DNA of 64,000 nucleotides. Origin: Stieleria sp. JC731 (lineage in GTDB: Bacteria > Planctomycetota > Planctomycetia > Pirellulales > Pirellulaceae). The position numbers and the translations under genes are program-made. The notes under the pieces are model-generated. The model did not search any database. It worked only from the letters and a program-made list of their open reading frames with translations, and was not told where the DNA came from. Below, piece after piece: positions 1 through 7,779 of this stretch. The DNA lies in assembly GCF_020966635.1 (NCBI RefSeq), contig NZ_JAJKFQ010000011.1:310001-374000 (forward strand). The letters run 5' to 3'. Within the stretch, counting starts at the first letter, position 1; each line of letters opens with the position of its first letter.

Positions 1-1218
1 ACGTTGAGGTGACTTCTCCAGCAAAGCCATGGTCAATTCGGAAAGTGGACCGCAGACAGCCGAGTTCAGCTTCGTGGGACTCGGTGGTGTTTCGTCCATG
101 ATCCTTTTCATGACACCGACAATCGAAGGGGCTTCGAAAGCCGACTTGCCTGTCAGCATTTCGTACATCACCGCACCGAGCGAAAACAGGTCGCTGCGTT
201 CATCGGTCCCCGCCCCGGTGGCCTGTTCGGGCGACATATAAAGCGGCGTGCCTGTGACCATGCCCGTCTTGGTTAACCGGACATCGTCGGTTGCCCGAGC
301 AAGACCGAAGTCGGTCAGCTTGACTCGATTGGACGATTTTTCCAGCAGGATATTCGCCGGTTTAATGTCACGGTGAACCATGTCGCGTTCATGTGCCGCG
401 GCCAACCCGGCGGCGATCTGCATTGCGATTCGAGCTGCTTCGATCGGGGGTAGCGGCTTCGATTGGGTGAGGCGTTTTTCAAGCGTTTCGCCTTCGATGT
501 ACTGCATGACCAAGAAGGCGATTCCGCCGTCGTCTTCTTTGGCCACGTTATGCATCGCGACGACATGTTCATGCGAAATCGCCGCCGCCGCACGTGCCTC
601 GCGGCAGAACCGTTGGCGGGCTAAGTCGTTTTTGTCGTACTCGGGATTGAGGACCTTGATCGCAACGGTTCGCTGCAATTGCGTATCAAAGGCTTCCAAG
701 ACGATTCCCATGCCGCCACGGCCGATCACTCGTGCGACTTCAAAGTGTTTGAGCTTTCCGATGTAGGCCGGGTCGTCCGATGGCTTCAAAAAGGGCAAGT
801 TCACCGCGGGCGTTTCGATCGTCGGGCCGGGATCGACTTCGCCCGAACCTGACGATTCCGACCCGGTCGATTTCTGCAATTCCACCGAAGTGTCATGAAC
901 ACGTTCGGTGTATTGCGAATCCGCGCTGTATTGCGAATCAACACTTGGATCCGGATCGAACTGCATCGAGATATTGCTGACGGCTTTCCAATAGGCGGAG
1001 TCACTCGGCGGGAGCGCCGTGACCTGCTCTCCAACCAATGCTTCGATTGGGACGTCGACTTCGCGTTGCAATTCGCCGATTGCGACCTGCTCAATTGCGG
1101 ATTGGCAACGTGTGCACGCGCCAACATGCTCGGTGGTCGATTCGGTCAGTTCAGAAGAGAGCTGCCCGTTGACGAGCGCTTCTAGGTCTTGCTTGGAGGG
1201 GCATTCGGAGACGCTCAT
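1..1218 (-). CDS. Serine/threonine protein kinase with N-terminal anti-sigma-type zinc finger (partial, C-terminus off window)
   Basis: The frame is open from an ATG at 1218 to the window edge, giving 406 visible residues. The N-terminus holds Cys6 and the pattern His31-x3-Cys35-x2-Cys38, the layout of a zinc-binding anti-sigma finger (zf-HC2/ZAS). An acidic, Ser-rich linker follows. The kinase domain starts near residue 155, with the glycine loop GRGGMG, the AIKVL lysine, HRDIKPAN near residue 280, DFG near 300 and an MSPEQ activation-segment end. All residues needed for catalysis are seen, so it should be active. No membrane helix lies before the kinase domain; what follows it is outside the window. 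The ATG overlaps the stop codon of the upstream ECF sigma gene by one base, so the two are probably translationally coupled and may work as a sigma/anti-sigma-kinase pair. That role is inferred; the kinase call is firm. Confidence 0.93.
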   Translation of the reverse strand, partial: MSVSECPSKQDLEALVNGQLSSELTESTTEHVGACTRCQSAIEQVAIGELQREVDVPIEALVGEQVTALPPSDSAYWKAVSNISMQFDPDPSVDSQYSADSQYTERVHDTSVELQKSTGSESSGSGEVDPGPTIETPAVNLPFLKPSDDPAYIGKLKHFEVARVIGRGGMGIVLEAFDTQLQRTVAIKVLNPEYDKNDLARQRFCREARAAAAISHEHVVAMHNVAKEDDGGIAFLVMQYIEGETLEKRLTQSKPLPPIEAARIAMQIAAGLAAAHERDMVHRDIKPANILLEKSSNRVKLTDFGLARATDDVRLTKTGMVTGTPLYMSPEQATGAGTDERSDLFSLGAVMYEMLTGKSAFEAPSIVGVMKRIMDETPPSPTKLNSAVCGPLSELTMALLEKSPQR

Positions 1219-1220
1219 TA
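1216..1220 (-). promoter_or_regulatory. TAATG stop/start overlap coupling sigma factor and kinase
   Basis: On the minus strand the TAA stop of the sigma gene shares its last A with the ATG of the kinase gene. Overlaps of this kind usually cause translational coupling, which would keep the two products in a fixed ratio. Confidence 0.75.
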
Positions 1221-1859
1221 GAAGTCCCCTTCGTCGGTTTGAATTTTCTTAATCTCTGCACGCAACCTGGCGGTCACTCGGCTTTTTGCGACATAGATCG
1301 CGCCGGTCGTCATCGACAGTTCCTCGGCGGCGTCGGCAGCCGAACGGCCCTCGACAGCGGTCATGCGGAACGCTGACCAGGTTTTGGGATCCGAGCTTTC
1401 TTCGATGGTTTTCATGGCCGATGCCGCGAGGGTCCGCAGATGTTCCAGTTCCCACTGCTCTGCCAGCTCATTGCGTTCGTCGGCGGCCTGCGTCAGCAGT
1501 TCAAGCTGTGCAGTGTCGTTGGCAGTGTTGCCGGCCGATCGTTTTTGTTTTTCGAAGTAGGTGTATAAGCGGTTTCGTGTGATCGTGAATAACCACGCCC
1601 GAAACCCACCCTTTTCTTTGTCGTATTCCAATTTCCCGATTGCCATCCCCACGCGTCGAAACACGTCCTGAACGATGTCCGCAGCATCCGCGTCTTGAAG
1701 CCCACGACTGCGCACAAACCGGTACAACATCGGACCATAATCGCGCAGGAAATCCTCCCACGCTTCGTAATCGTTCGCGTCACGCAATCGCATTAGCAGC
1801 GTCGCGCGTGTGACTGGGGAATCGGCCACCCTATAGTCATCTCGGCTCGAGGTTCGCAA
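1218..1859 (-). CDS. ECF-type RNA polymerase sigma factor
   Basis: This 213-residue protein has sigma-70 region 2 at about residues 29-107, including the DIVQDVF core-binding helix and the FRAWLFTITRN segment of the -10 recognition region. Region 4, a helix-turn-helix of the form AADAAEELSMTTGAIYVAKS, lies at about residues 144-205. No region 3 is present, as expected for extracytoplasmic-function sigma factors. The stop codon overlaps the start of the downstream Ser/Thr kinase gene. Planctomycetes are known to carry ECF groups linked to Ser/Thr kinases, and this gene fits that pattern. Its targets and signal cannot be read from the sequence. The start at 1859 is the first in-frame one; a later Met at residue 23 is possible. 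Confidence 0.92.
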   Translation of the reverse strand: MRTSSRDDYRVADSPVTRATLLMRLRDANDYEAWEDFLRDYGPMLYRFVRSRGLQDADAADIVQDVFRRVGMAIGKLEYDKEKGGFRAWLFTITRNRLYTYFEKQKRSAGNTANDTAQLELLTQAADERNELAEQWELEHLRTLAASAMKTIEESSDPKTWSAFRMTAVEGRSAADAAEELSMTTGAIYVAKSRVTARLRAEIKKIQTDEGDF

Positions 1860-2312
1860 ACTCGGTGAGCCTCTTCGGCAACCTAACGATCCGAGCGAGC
1901 GATAACATCGAAATTATACCGACCAATCCAGTCCAGGCACTGGGGCTTTCGCTTCGTCTAGGAATACTTCGACCGTCGGCGGACCTTTCACCAGCATTTG
2001 CATTATTCCGATCCATATGTCGCTGGTTGGCCGAAATGACACTGGGTGTCACCGCTTTTGCGAACTTTATTGCATCGATCGTGGGACTGGCATCCTCCTA
2101 GAGTCCCCAGTTTCCACGAGTTTTCGGTCGATGTAGCGGGATAGGCGAGTGATCCAAAGCCCTGGTGGTCGCTCTAAAATCGGCAGTCGGGAACGCGAAG
2201 GTTTTGCCGTCGCGACAGTTGATCGATGAATTGTCGGTGTTGCGACAGACCGACGCAGTCCCATTGAGGTTTGTAAGTCATTGGGGGGAAGCAGACCGGT
2301 TGGCTGAGCAGA
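1860..2312. other. Intergenic stretch upstream of the sigma gene
   Basis: About 450 bases lie between the sigma gene start and the REP-like cluster. It should contain the promoter of the sigma-kinase operon, reading leftward. No convincing coding frame, RNA gene or strong hairpin was seen; the short open frames here have no family features. Confidence 0.5.
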
Positions 2313-2499
2313 TAACCGACGCTAACCCGTATCGGTTTAGATTTTGGTGTGTAACCGACGCTAACGCGTTTCGGCTGATAGGTTGCGGATCAGGTATTTG
2401 AGGACAACCGACGCTAGCGCGTATCGGCTCATGGATTGGAGCGAAGCCGAGGCGGTTCGGTTGTTTTTCAATGAGCCGCGTTGGCGCTAGCCGCGGTTG
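2313..2499. repeat. REP-like repeat cluster, three direct copies and one inverted
   Basis: Three copies of a unit shaped like ACCGACGCTAACGCG followed by a short spacer and CGGCT occur at 2313-2337, 2352-2378 and 2404-2430. A fourth, inverted copy is at 2472-2499. Each unit is an imperfect palindrome centred on GCTAGC or GCTAAC. The second unit closely resembles the tail arm of the REP units that flank the transposase near 51.6 kb, so these are probably relics of the same family. The cluster lies just past the sulfatase stop codon, a usual place for REP elements. Confidence 0.7.
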
Positions 2500-2536
2500 A
2501 CTGTTACCGCCAACTGCCACGACCTCAAACGCGTAC

Positions 2537-4345
2537 CTACTTTACCTGGATATCGCCTTTGGTCAGGTACAAACGGTTTTGCTGAAACTCTTTTCCAACG
2601 AATGCGGCTGCCGAAATTTTCTTGCCTGACATCGATGCTGGAATTTTGAATGTGAATTCCAGTTTTCCTTCGCCGGACGCTTCCTTTACGATCCTCTCGA
2701 TCCGTTGACCCGAATCGTCCTTGATCGTCACGTGAAAACTTTGTTCGCCTAATGCTTTGGGTAGCTTATGCCGAATCGAAATCACAAAGTCTTCACCGGC
2801 CTTGGCTCCCTGACCGACATTCCAACGGAAAAGTGATCGATCCTGTTTCACTTTCGCGTTGGTATTGCGTTTGGATCGTCGAGCGTCCGCTTCGGCTTGT
2901 TTGCGATCGACGTACTCGCTGACCAAGGCATCATCGGTGCGGTTTTCAAAGGCTTGCAGCATGTGGTCGCCGCTTTGCTCCATCTGACGACGCATCGCCG
3001 CGCGGTGTTCGGCGATTTCTTTCTGGTATCGCGGATCGTCGATTAGGTTGACCAACGCATCAGGATCGTTCTCGTAGTCATAAAATTCTTCACGGACACC
3101 ATGCTGGAAAAAGTCCAGCCGTTTTGCGATTTCCGGATCGGTCGGAGCGAGTTTGACCATCGCGCGATAGGTCATCGTGCCGGTTGTCGCGGTTTTGAAA
3201 ACTCGCTTTCCGTCAGGCCAAGCGTTGAACAGGTATCCAAAACGTTTGGATTGAACGCCCCGCATTGGGCTGCGGTTGGCACCTGAGTTTTCGTTGTAGA
3301 CTTTGTAAACGATGTCGCGGTTGTCTTGATGTTCACCTCGCAATGTCGGTGCGAAACTGCGGCCATCGAATCCGCCGGGTTGGGGCAAACCAGCGATATC
3401 AACAATTGTTGGCAACAAGTCGACTGCGGAAACCATGTGTTCACGGTCGACCGCGTCTGCTTTAGTGACGCCCGGCCAGCGCACGATCAACGGGGTCCTG
3501 GTGCTATGGTGCCACAGTGCCGTTTTTGCAAATGGCAATGGCATCCCGTGATCGGACAGAAACACAATCACGGTGTTGTCTTGCAAACCGGACTCGTTTA
3601 ACGCCTTCATGATTTGGCCGACACAGTCATCGGCGCGACGAACCGAAGAGTAATAGTGCGCAAGTTCTTGGCGGACATCTGGATGGTCGAAGAGGAAGCC
3701 CGGGATCGGAACTTCATCCGCAGTGAAGACTCGCGAGGGAACATTAGGATCTTCTGTCTGATCTCCTCGCTTGCCCATACCATAGAAAGGCTTGTGAGGG
3801 TCGGAGATATTGATGTTTAAACAGAATGGCTTGTCTGCTTTGGCCGCATTCTCAATTCCACGGCTTGTGGATCGATAGTACGACTCGGGGTTTTTCATGT
3901 CTTGTTGCTCGCCGTCCAAGATGGTCAGGTCATCATCCCAGCCATACGGTTGGTACGGTGTGCTATGCGAGACTTTGCCGCGGATCGCAACGTAGTAGCC
4001 GCCCTTTTTCATCAAGTCGACCAAGTGCGGGTGATCCGCATCACGGACTTGGTAAAACCCTTCGACTCCCGTGTTGTGCGGATAGCGGCCCGACCACATG
4101 ACATTTCGTGACGGAAAGCAGTTGCCCACTTGGACATGGGCGTAGTGGTATCGCAGTCCTGATTCTGCCAAAGCATCAATATTGGGCGTCGTGCCTTCCA
4201 ACTTGCAGCCGAACTTGCCGACCGAATCACAACTCATGTCGTCGACGGTGATCAGCAGCAGGTTCGGGCTAGATTTCTGTGCGTCACCGGCGTAACAAAA
4301 TATCGACGCCGATGTCGCAAGAACCAAAGCGATGAAGTAACGCAT
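2537..4345 (-). CDS. Secreted sulfatase (type I, formylglycine-dependent)
   Basis: The 602-residue protein starts at an internal ATG (4345) because the segment MRYFIALVLATSASIFCYA is a good signal peptide; the frame stays open 15 codons upstream. The metal-binding opening LLLITVDDM follows cleavage. The active-site motif C-F-P-S-R begins at Cys76, which would be converted to formylglycine by a separate maturation enzyme. Later landmarks are the SDHGMPLPFAK segment and a C-terminal region typical of planctomycete sulfatases. The enzyme should remove sulfate esters or N-sulfates from polysaccharides outside the cytoplasm. Its substrate is not known; the CFPSR environment resembles the heparan N-sulfatase/iduronate sulfatase side of the family. 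It is co-directional with the DUF1080 gene 150 bases upstream. Confidence 0.93.
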   Translation of the reverse strand: MRYFIALVLATSASIFCYAGDAQKSSPNLLLITVDDMSCDSVGKFGCKLEGTTPNIDALAESGLRYHYAHVQVGNCFPSRNVMWSGRYPHNTGVEGFYQVRDADHPHLVDLMKKGGYYVAIRGKVSHSTPYQPYGWDDDLTILDGEQQDMKNPESYYRSTSRGIENAAKADKPFCLNINISDPHKPFYGMGKRGDQTEDPNVPSRVFTADEVPIPGFLFDHPDVRQELAHYYSSVRRADDCVGQIMKALNESGLQDNTVIVFLSDHGMPLPFAKTALWHHSTRTPLIVRWPGVTKADAVDREHMVSAVDLLPTIVDIAGLPQPGGFDGRSFAPTLRGEHQDNRDIVYKVYNENSGANRSPMRGVQSKRFGYLFNAWPDGKRVFKTATTGTMTYRAMVKLAPTDPEIAKRLDFFQHGVREEFYDYENDPDALVNLIDDPRYQKEIAEHRAAMRRQMEQSGDHMLQAFENRTDDALVSEYVDRKQAEADARRSKRNTNAKVKQDRSLFRWNVGQGAKAGEDFVISIRHKLPKALGEQSFHVTIKDDSGQRIERIVKEASGEGKLEFTFKIPASMSGKKISAAAFVGKEFQQNRLYLTKGDIQVK

Positions 4346-4495
4346 TTGCAAATGGGGTGGGAGTGATGCGGAGGCGGGAAAATCCGGCAAGCGTTGCGAT
4401 CAGGTGAATCGCTGGCCGCTATGTCGAAAAGTCGATTCGTGATGAAGGTATTGGCGTCGCAGCTTGTTGTGTTGCAGTGACAGCCGGTGTCGAAA

Positions 4496-5110
4496 CTACA
4501 GCTCAGTCAGTTTCAAGTTTCGAAAACGAACGAGCATGTGATGGCCGGCATGCAATTGCAGTCCCACCGGACCTTTGTCGTTGATTGCGATTCCGGTGTA
4601 ATCCACAAACGGTTCTCCATTGAGAAACGTTTGAATGCGTTTGTCTTTCAGCACGATCCGGATGTGGTTCCATTGACCAACACGGTGGACTTGGGCGATC
4701 TTGTCGCTTTGGGCTGGGTAGCTTCCGCGTTTATCTTTGGGCGCGTAGATGCAGCCGGTCATATCCTTTTTCAGGCTACCGGAGATACCGATTTGGACTT
4801 GGTGCCCGTCGCCACGAAGCATCACACCGGTGTCGTAGTATTCTGACGGAGTCTGGTATTCCAGTTCCAATTCGTAGTCGGTGTACGATTTATCGGTCCA
4901 GAGAACGGAACCTTTTTCGTTTGGGTTTTCGGCAATGATCATGCCGTCATCGACTTTCCAGTGGCCGCTGGTGTCTTCGGCCGGTTTGGCTGTCCAGCCT
5001 GCCAGCGTTTTGCCATCGAAGACAGGGGTTTCTTCGGCGTATGAAGGTGTAGCTAGAACCACGCAAGCGACGAGGCTGGCGATAGTTTTAGTGATTCGTC
5101 GTAATGGCAT
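4496..5110 (-). CDS. Secreted DUF1080 (3-keto-disaccharide hydrolase-like) protein
   Basis: This 204-residue protein has a signal peptide ending near TPSYA and then a single DUF1080 domain, a concanavalin-like beta sandwich. Typical blocks are FDGKTLAGWTAK near the start, GHWKVDDGMI, YELELEYQTP, GVMLRG and GQWNHIRIVLKD. Some DUF1080 members hydrolyse 3-keto-glycosides and others may only bind carbohydrate, so catalysis is not certain. The start at 5110 has a GGAGG sequence about 11 bases upstream. Pairing with a sulfatase downstream suggests a role in breaking down sulfated glycans. Confidence 0.9.
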   Translation of the reverse strand: MPLRRITKTIASLVACVVLATPSYAEETPVFDGKTLAGWTAKPAEDTSGHWKVDDGMIIAENPNEKGSVLWTDKSYTDYELELEYQTPSEYYDTGVMLRGDGHQVQIGISGSLKKDMTGCIYAPKDKRGSYPAQSDKIAQVHRVGQWNHIRIVLKDKRIQTFLNGEPFVDYTGIAINDKGPVGLQLHAGHHMLVRFRNLKLTEL

Positions 5111-5272
5111 CGAGGTTCCGCCTCCGTCCGCGGGCTTTGTCTAACTGGGGTGATGAATACCATGAATTGATTCAAGGTGATTCATTCTATCCTTGGCGGA
5201 CGCGGCACGCTGGAGACTTCAGCTTAATTCAGGCAACTTAAGCCAGATGAACAAGCCTATTCATTTAGATGC

Positions 5273-7180
5273 TTAGCTGGATTCTTGGTCAGAAGGCCGA
5301 GTCATCCACGCGAACGAGGCGACGATCAATAGTGCGACCACGACGGAAAGTGCCGTTTTCAGGGTCGCTCCGATTTCCAGTTCCATCGAGGCGTATCCGA
5401 TTGCCGCAAGTCCTGCCAAGCCGACCGCGGTTAACGCTTCACCGGCAATCACGCCAGAGGAAAACAGAATCCCGCCATGCAGAACTTTATCGTGTCGGTC
5501 CTTCGGTTTTCCTCGGGTTGCGAAGTACGCGATCAAACCGCCGATAAGGATCGGTGTGGCCAAACCGAAGGGCAAGTACATCCCGACAGCGATCGGCATC
5601 AAATGAGCCCGATAGTTCGATTTGCGTTTCATGATTTCGTCGATCACCAAGATGATGCAGCCGACGGCCGCGCCAGCACCAATCAAGTTCCACGGCAGTG
5701 TCGCTTCGCCGGAAAAGCCTTTGGCGAGCGACGCGAATAAGCTCGCTTGTGGTGCAGACAGGTTCGGCCCGCCGATTCCGCCTTCGGTGTTCTCGTGAAG
5801 CAACGTTAGTACGGGGGCCATGACAAACGCCGCGATCGAGACACCGGCGATTTGCATGATCTGTTGGCGAAACGGAGCTGCACCGACGAGCGATCCTGTT
5901 TTCAAATCGTTGCAAACGTCGCCGCTGGTGCAGGCAACACAGCACACGATCGCAGCGATGCCAAGCGTCGAAACCATCGCTTCGGTTCCACTGGATCCGT
6001 AGAGCCACAGCATGCCACCGGCGACCAGTACCGCTGTGATTGTCATTCCCGAAACGGGGCTGTTGGAGTTTCCGACGAGTCCAACGATGTAGCTAGCGAC
6101 GGCGGTAAAGAAAAATCCCATTGCGAGCATGACGACTGTCGACAAGGCGGTCACGCCTGCCGATCCCGTAAAGCGATAGTTGATGAACGCCAACATCCCG
6201 ATGCAAACTAGCGCGAGCGTCACTATCACTCCCGACGGAATGTCTCTTTCGCCAGCCAAAGGGGCATCTTTGTTTTTGTCGAATCCGCCCCACAGTTCCA
6301 CCACGGCGGCTTTCAAGCCGGATCGGACCGCAATAAGAGAGCTTAGGCCGCCAACGACCATCGCCCCAACACCGACGTAGCGGACTTCGGTGCTCCAAAT
6401 TCGCCATGCGCCATCGATTGCCGTTTCCGATTCCAAAGCCCCACCAAGCAATGGGATCCCGATTAGCCAGCCAAGTGTGCCGCCAATAAAAATCAAAATC
6501 GCGACGTTCAGACGAACGATAAAACCCACCGCGACAAGCATGGGCGAAAGGTCGCCGCCGAAATAAAAGATACGGCTTCCGGTGGAGGCTGCAGCCTGCA
6601 GCGTCTCGGTCAACATTCCGAAGTAGCCGGCAATAACCTTAAATAGGCCGCCCAATACCCCACCCGCGATCAAACGCTGCGCGGCACCTTGCTGACCGGA
6701 TTCGCCGGCCTCAAGAACCGCAGCACATGCGATGCCCTCGGGATACGGCAAATCTGAATTGTTGGCGACGAAAACACGTCGCATCGGAATCATGAACAAG
6801 ATCCCGAGAAGACCACCGGTCAACGCCACGATCGACACAGTCCAGAAGTCGAAGTCCTGCCAGTGGCCGATCAAAATCATTGCCGGCATGGTAAAGATGA
6901 TACCGGCAGCCAACGATTCGCCAGCTGATGCGCAAGTTTGAACTTGGTTTGCTTCAAGAATGCTGGATCGTTTGAACATCAGCTTGAACAACAGCATTGC
7001 CATCACCGCAGCCGGAATCGATGCCGACACGGTCATGCCGGCTTTGAGACCGACGTAAACGTTGGCCGCACCCATAACGACCGAAAGGACGAGTCCCAAC
7101 ACGATCGCTCGAACTGTTAGTTCCGAACGCGTGTCCGTATCGGCGGCGTTGGGGGAAATGCTGGGAGTCGATTCAGACAT
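5273..7180 (-). CDS. OPT family oligopeptide transporter
   Basis: The 635-residue protein is almost entirely hydrophobic, with about 14-16 predicted membrane helices. It carries family blocks of the OPT superfamily: GAANVYVGLKAGMTVSASIP near the N-terminus, LPYPEGIACA near residue 145, and the SGDVCNDLKTG segment in the second half. OPT proteins take up short peptides or metal-chelate conjugates using the proton gradient. The gene lies 162 bases upstream of the DUF1080 gene on the same strand, so co-transcription with the DUF1080-sulfatase pair is possible but not required. Substrate is unknown. Confidence 0.92.
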   Translation of the reverse strand: MSESTPSISPNAADTDTRSELTVRAIVLGLVLSVVMGAANVYVGLKAGMTVSASIPAAVMAMLLFKLMFKRSSILEANQVQTCASAGESLAAGIIFTMPAMILIGHWQDFDFWTVSIVALTGGLLGILFMIPMRRVFVANNSDLPYPEGIACAAVLEAGESGQQGAAQRLIAGGVLGGLFKVIAGYFGMLTETLQAAASTGSRIFYFGGDLSPMLVAVGFIVRLNVAILIFIGGTLGWLIGIPLLGGALESETAIDGAWRIWSTEVRYVGVGAMVVGGLSSLIAVRSGLKAAVVELWGGFDKNKDAPLAGERDIPSGVIVTLALVCIGMLAFINYRFTGSAGVTALSTVVMLAMGFFFTAVASYIVGLVGNSNSPVSGMTITAVLVAGGMLWLYGSSGTEAMVSTLGIAAIVCCVACTSGDVCNDLKTGSLVGAAPFRQQIMQIAGVSIAAFVMAPVLTLLHENTEGGIGGPNLSAPQASLFASLAKGFSGEATLPWNLIGAGAAVGCIILVIDEIMKRKSNYRAHLMPIAVGMYLPFGLATPILIGGLIAYFATRGKPKDRHDKVLHGGILFSSGVIAGEALTAVGLAGLAAIGYASMELEIGATLKTALSVVVALLIVASFAWMTRPSDQESS

Positions 7181-7779
7181 GTCAAAAGCTGCGTTGGTTA
7201 TTGGGACGCGCGAGCTGTGGCGGACGCATCCGTTCGAGGCGGATCAGTGCGGAGCGACTTCGATGAGATAAGCAGCTGGAGCTATCGTCCTATCATCAGC
7301 GAAGGCAACTACGGCTGGGCGGATAATATAACGAGACAGCCAACCGTTGCATTGAGATGCAGGTCGAAAACAGATTTGCTCTTTCCATAGGCTTCAATTT
7401 TTCACTCAAAAGCACCCGAAGGCGGTGCGATCTTCACCAAGAAAACGAAGCATCGGTAATGCCATTTTAGGATCGATGTTGGTTTGGATTTCATTCCCCC
7501 TGTCGTTTCTTCGTCGGTGCTGTCGACTCTGTGGCCTGGCGAAGCCATACGCCACTTCAGGCTTCTCAAACAAACTGTCCAGCGATCGGTGAGAGGCAAA
7601 TGCCACTTCTGGTAAGGCTGTGAATCACTGCGGATCGTTGCGATAAGGGGGCTGCTGGTTAAATTGTGTCGCTAATTTGAGGGTTCTGGATTCCCCACGG
7701 CACTCCGCGATCGGGTACATTGATTTCGCTGCGAAGCCACGACATGCGATCGTCAATCACGCCTGCAGGAGCCGAGCCT
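7181..7779. other. Divergent intergenic region with no recognised gene
   Basis: Roughly 600 bases separate the leftward OPT gene from the rightward unknown membrane protein and should hold promoters for both. Two short overlapping frames on the minus strand (about 7402-7606) have no start-site signal and no family features. The stretch 7405-7610 reads like a conserved non-coding segment, but this is only an impression. No terminator or RNA gene was seen. Confidence 0.4.
7767..7771 (+). promoter_or_regulatory. Ribosome-binding site AGGAG that sets the start at 7780
   Basis: AGGAG lies 8 bases before the ATG at 7780. It supports that ATG over the upstream in-frame ATG at 7720, and the protein then begins directly with a signal peptide. 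Confidence 0.7.
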
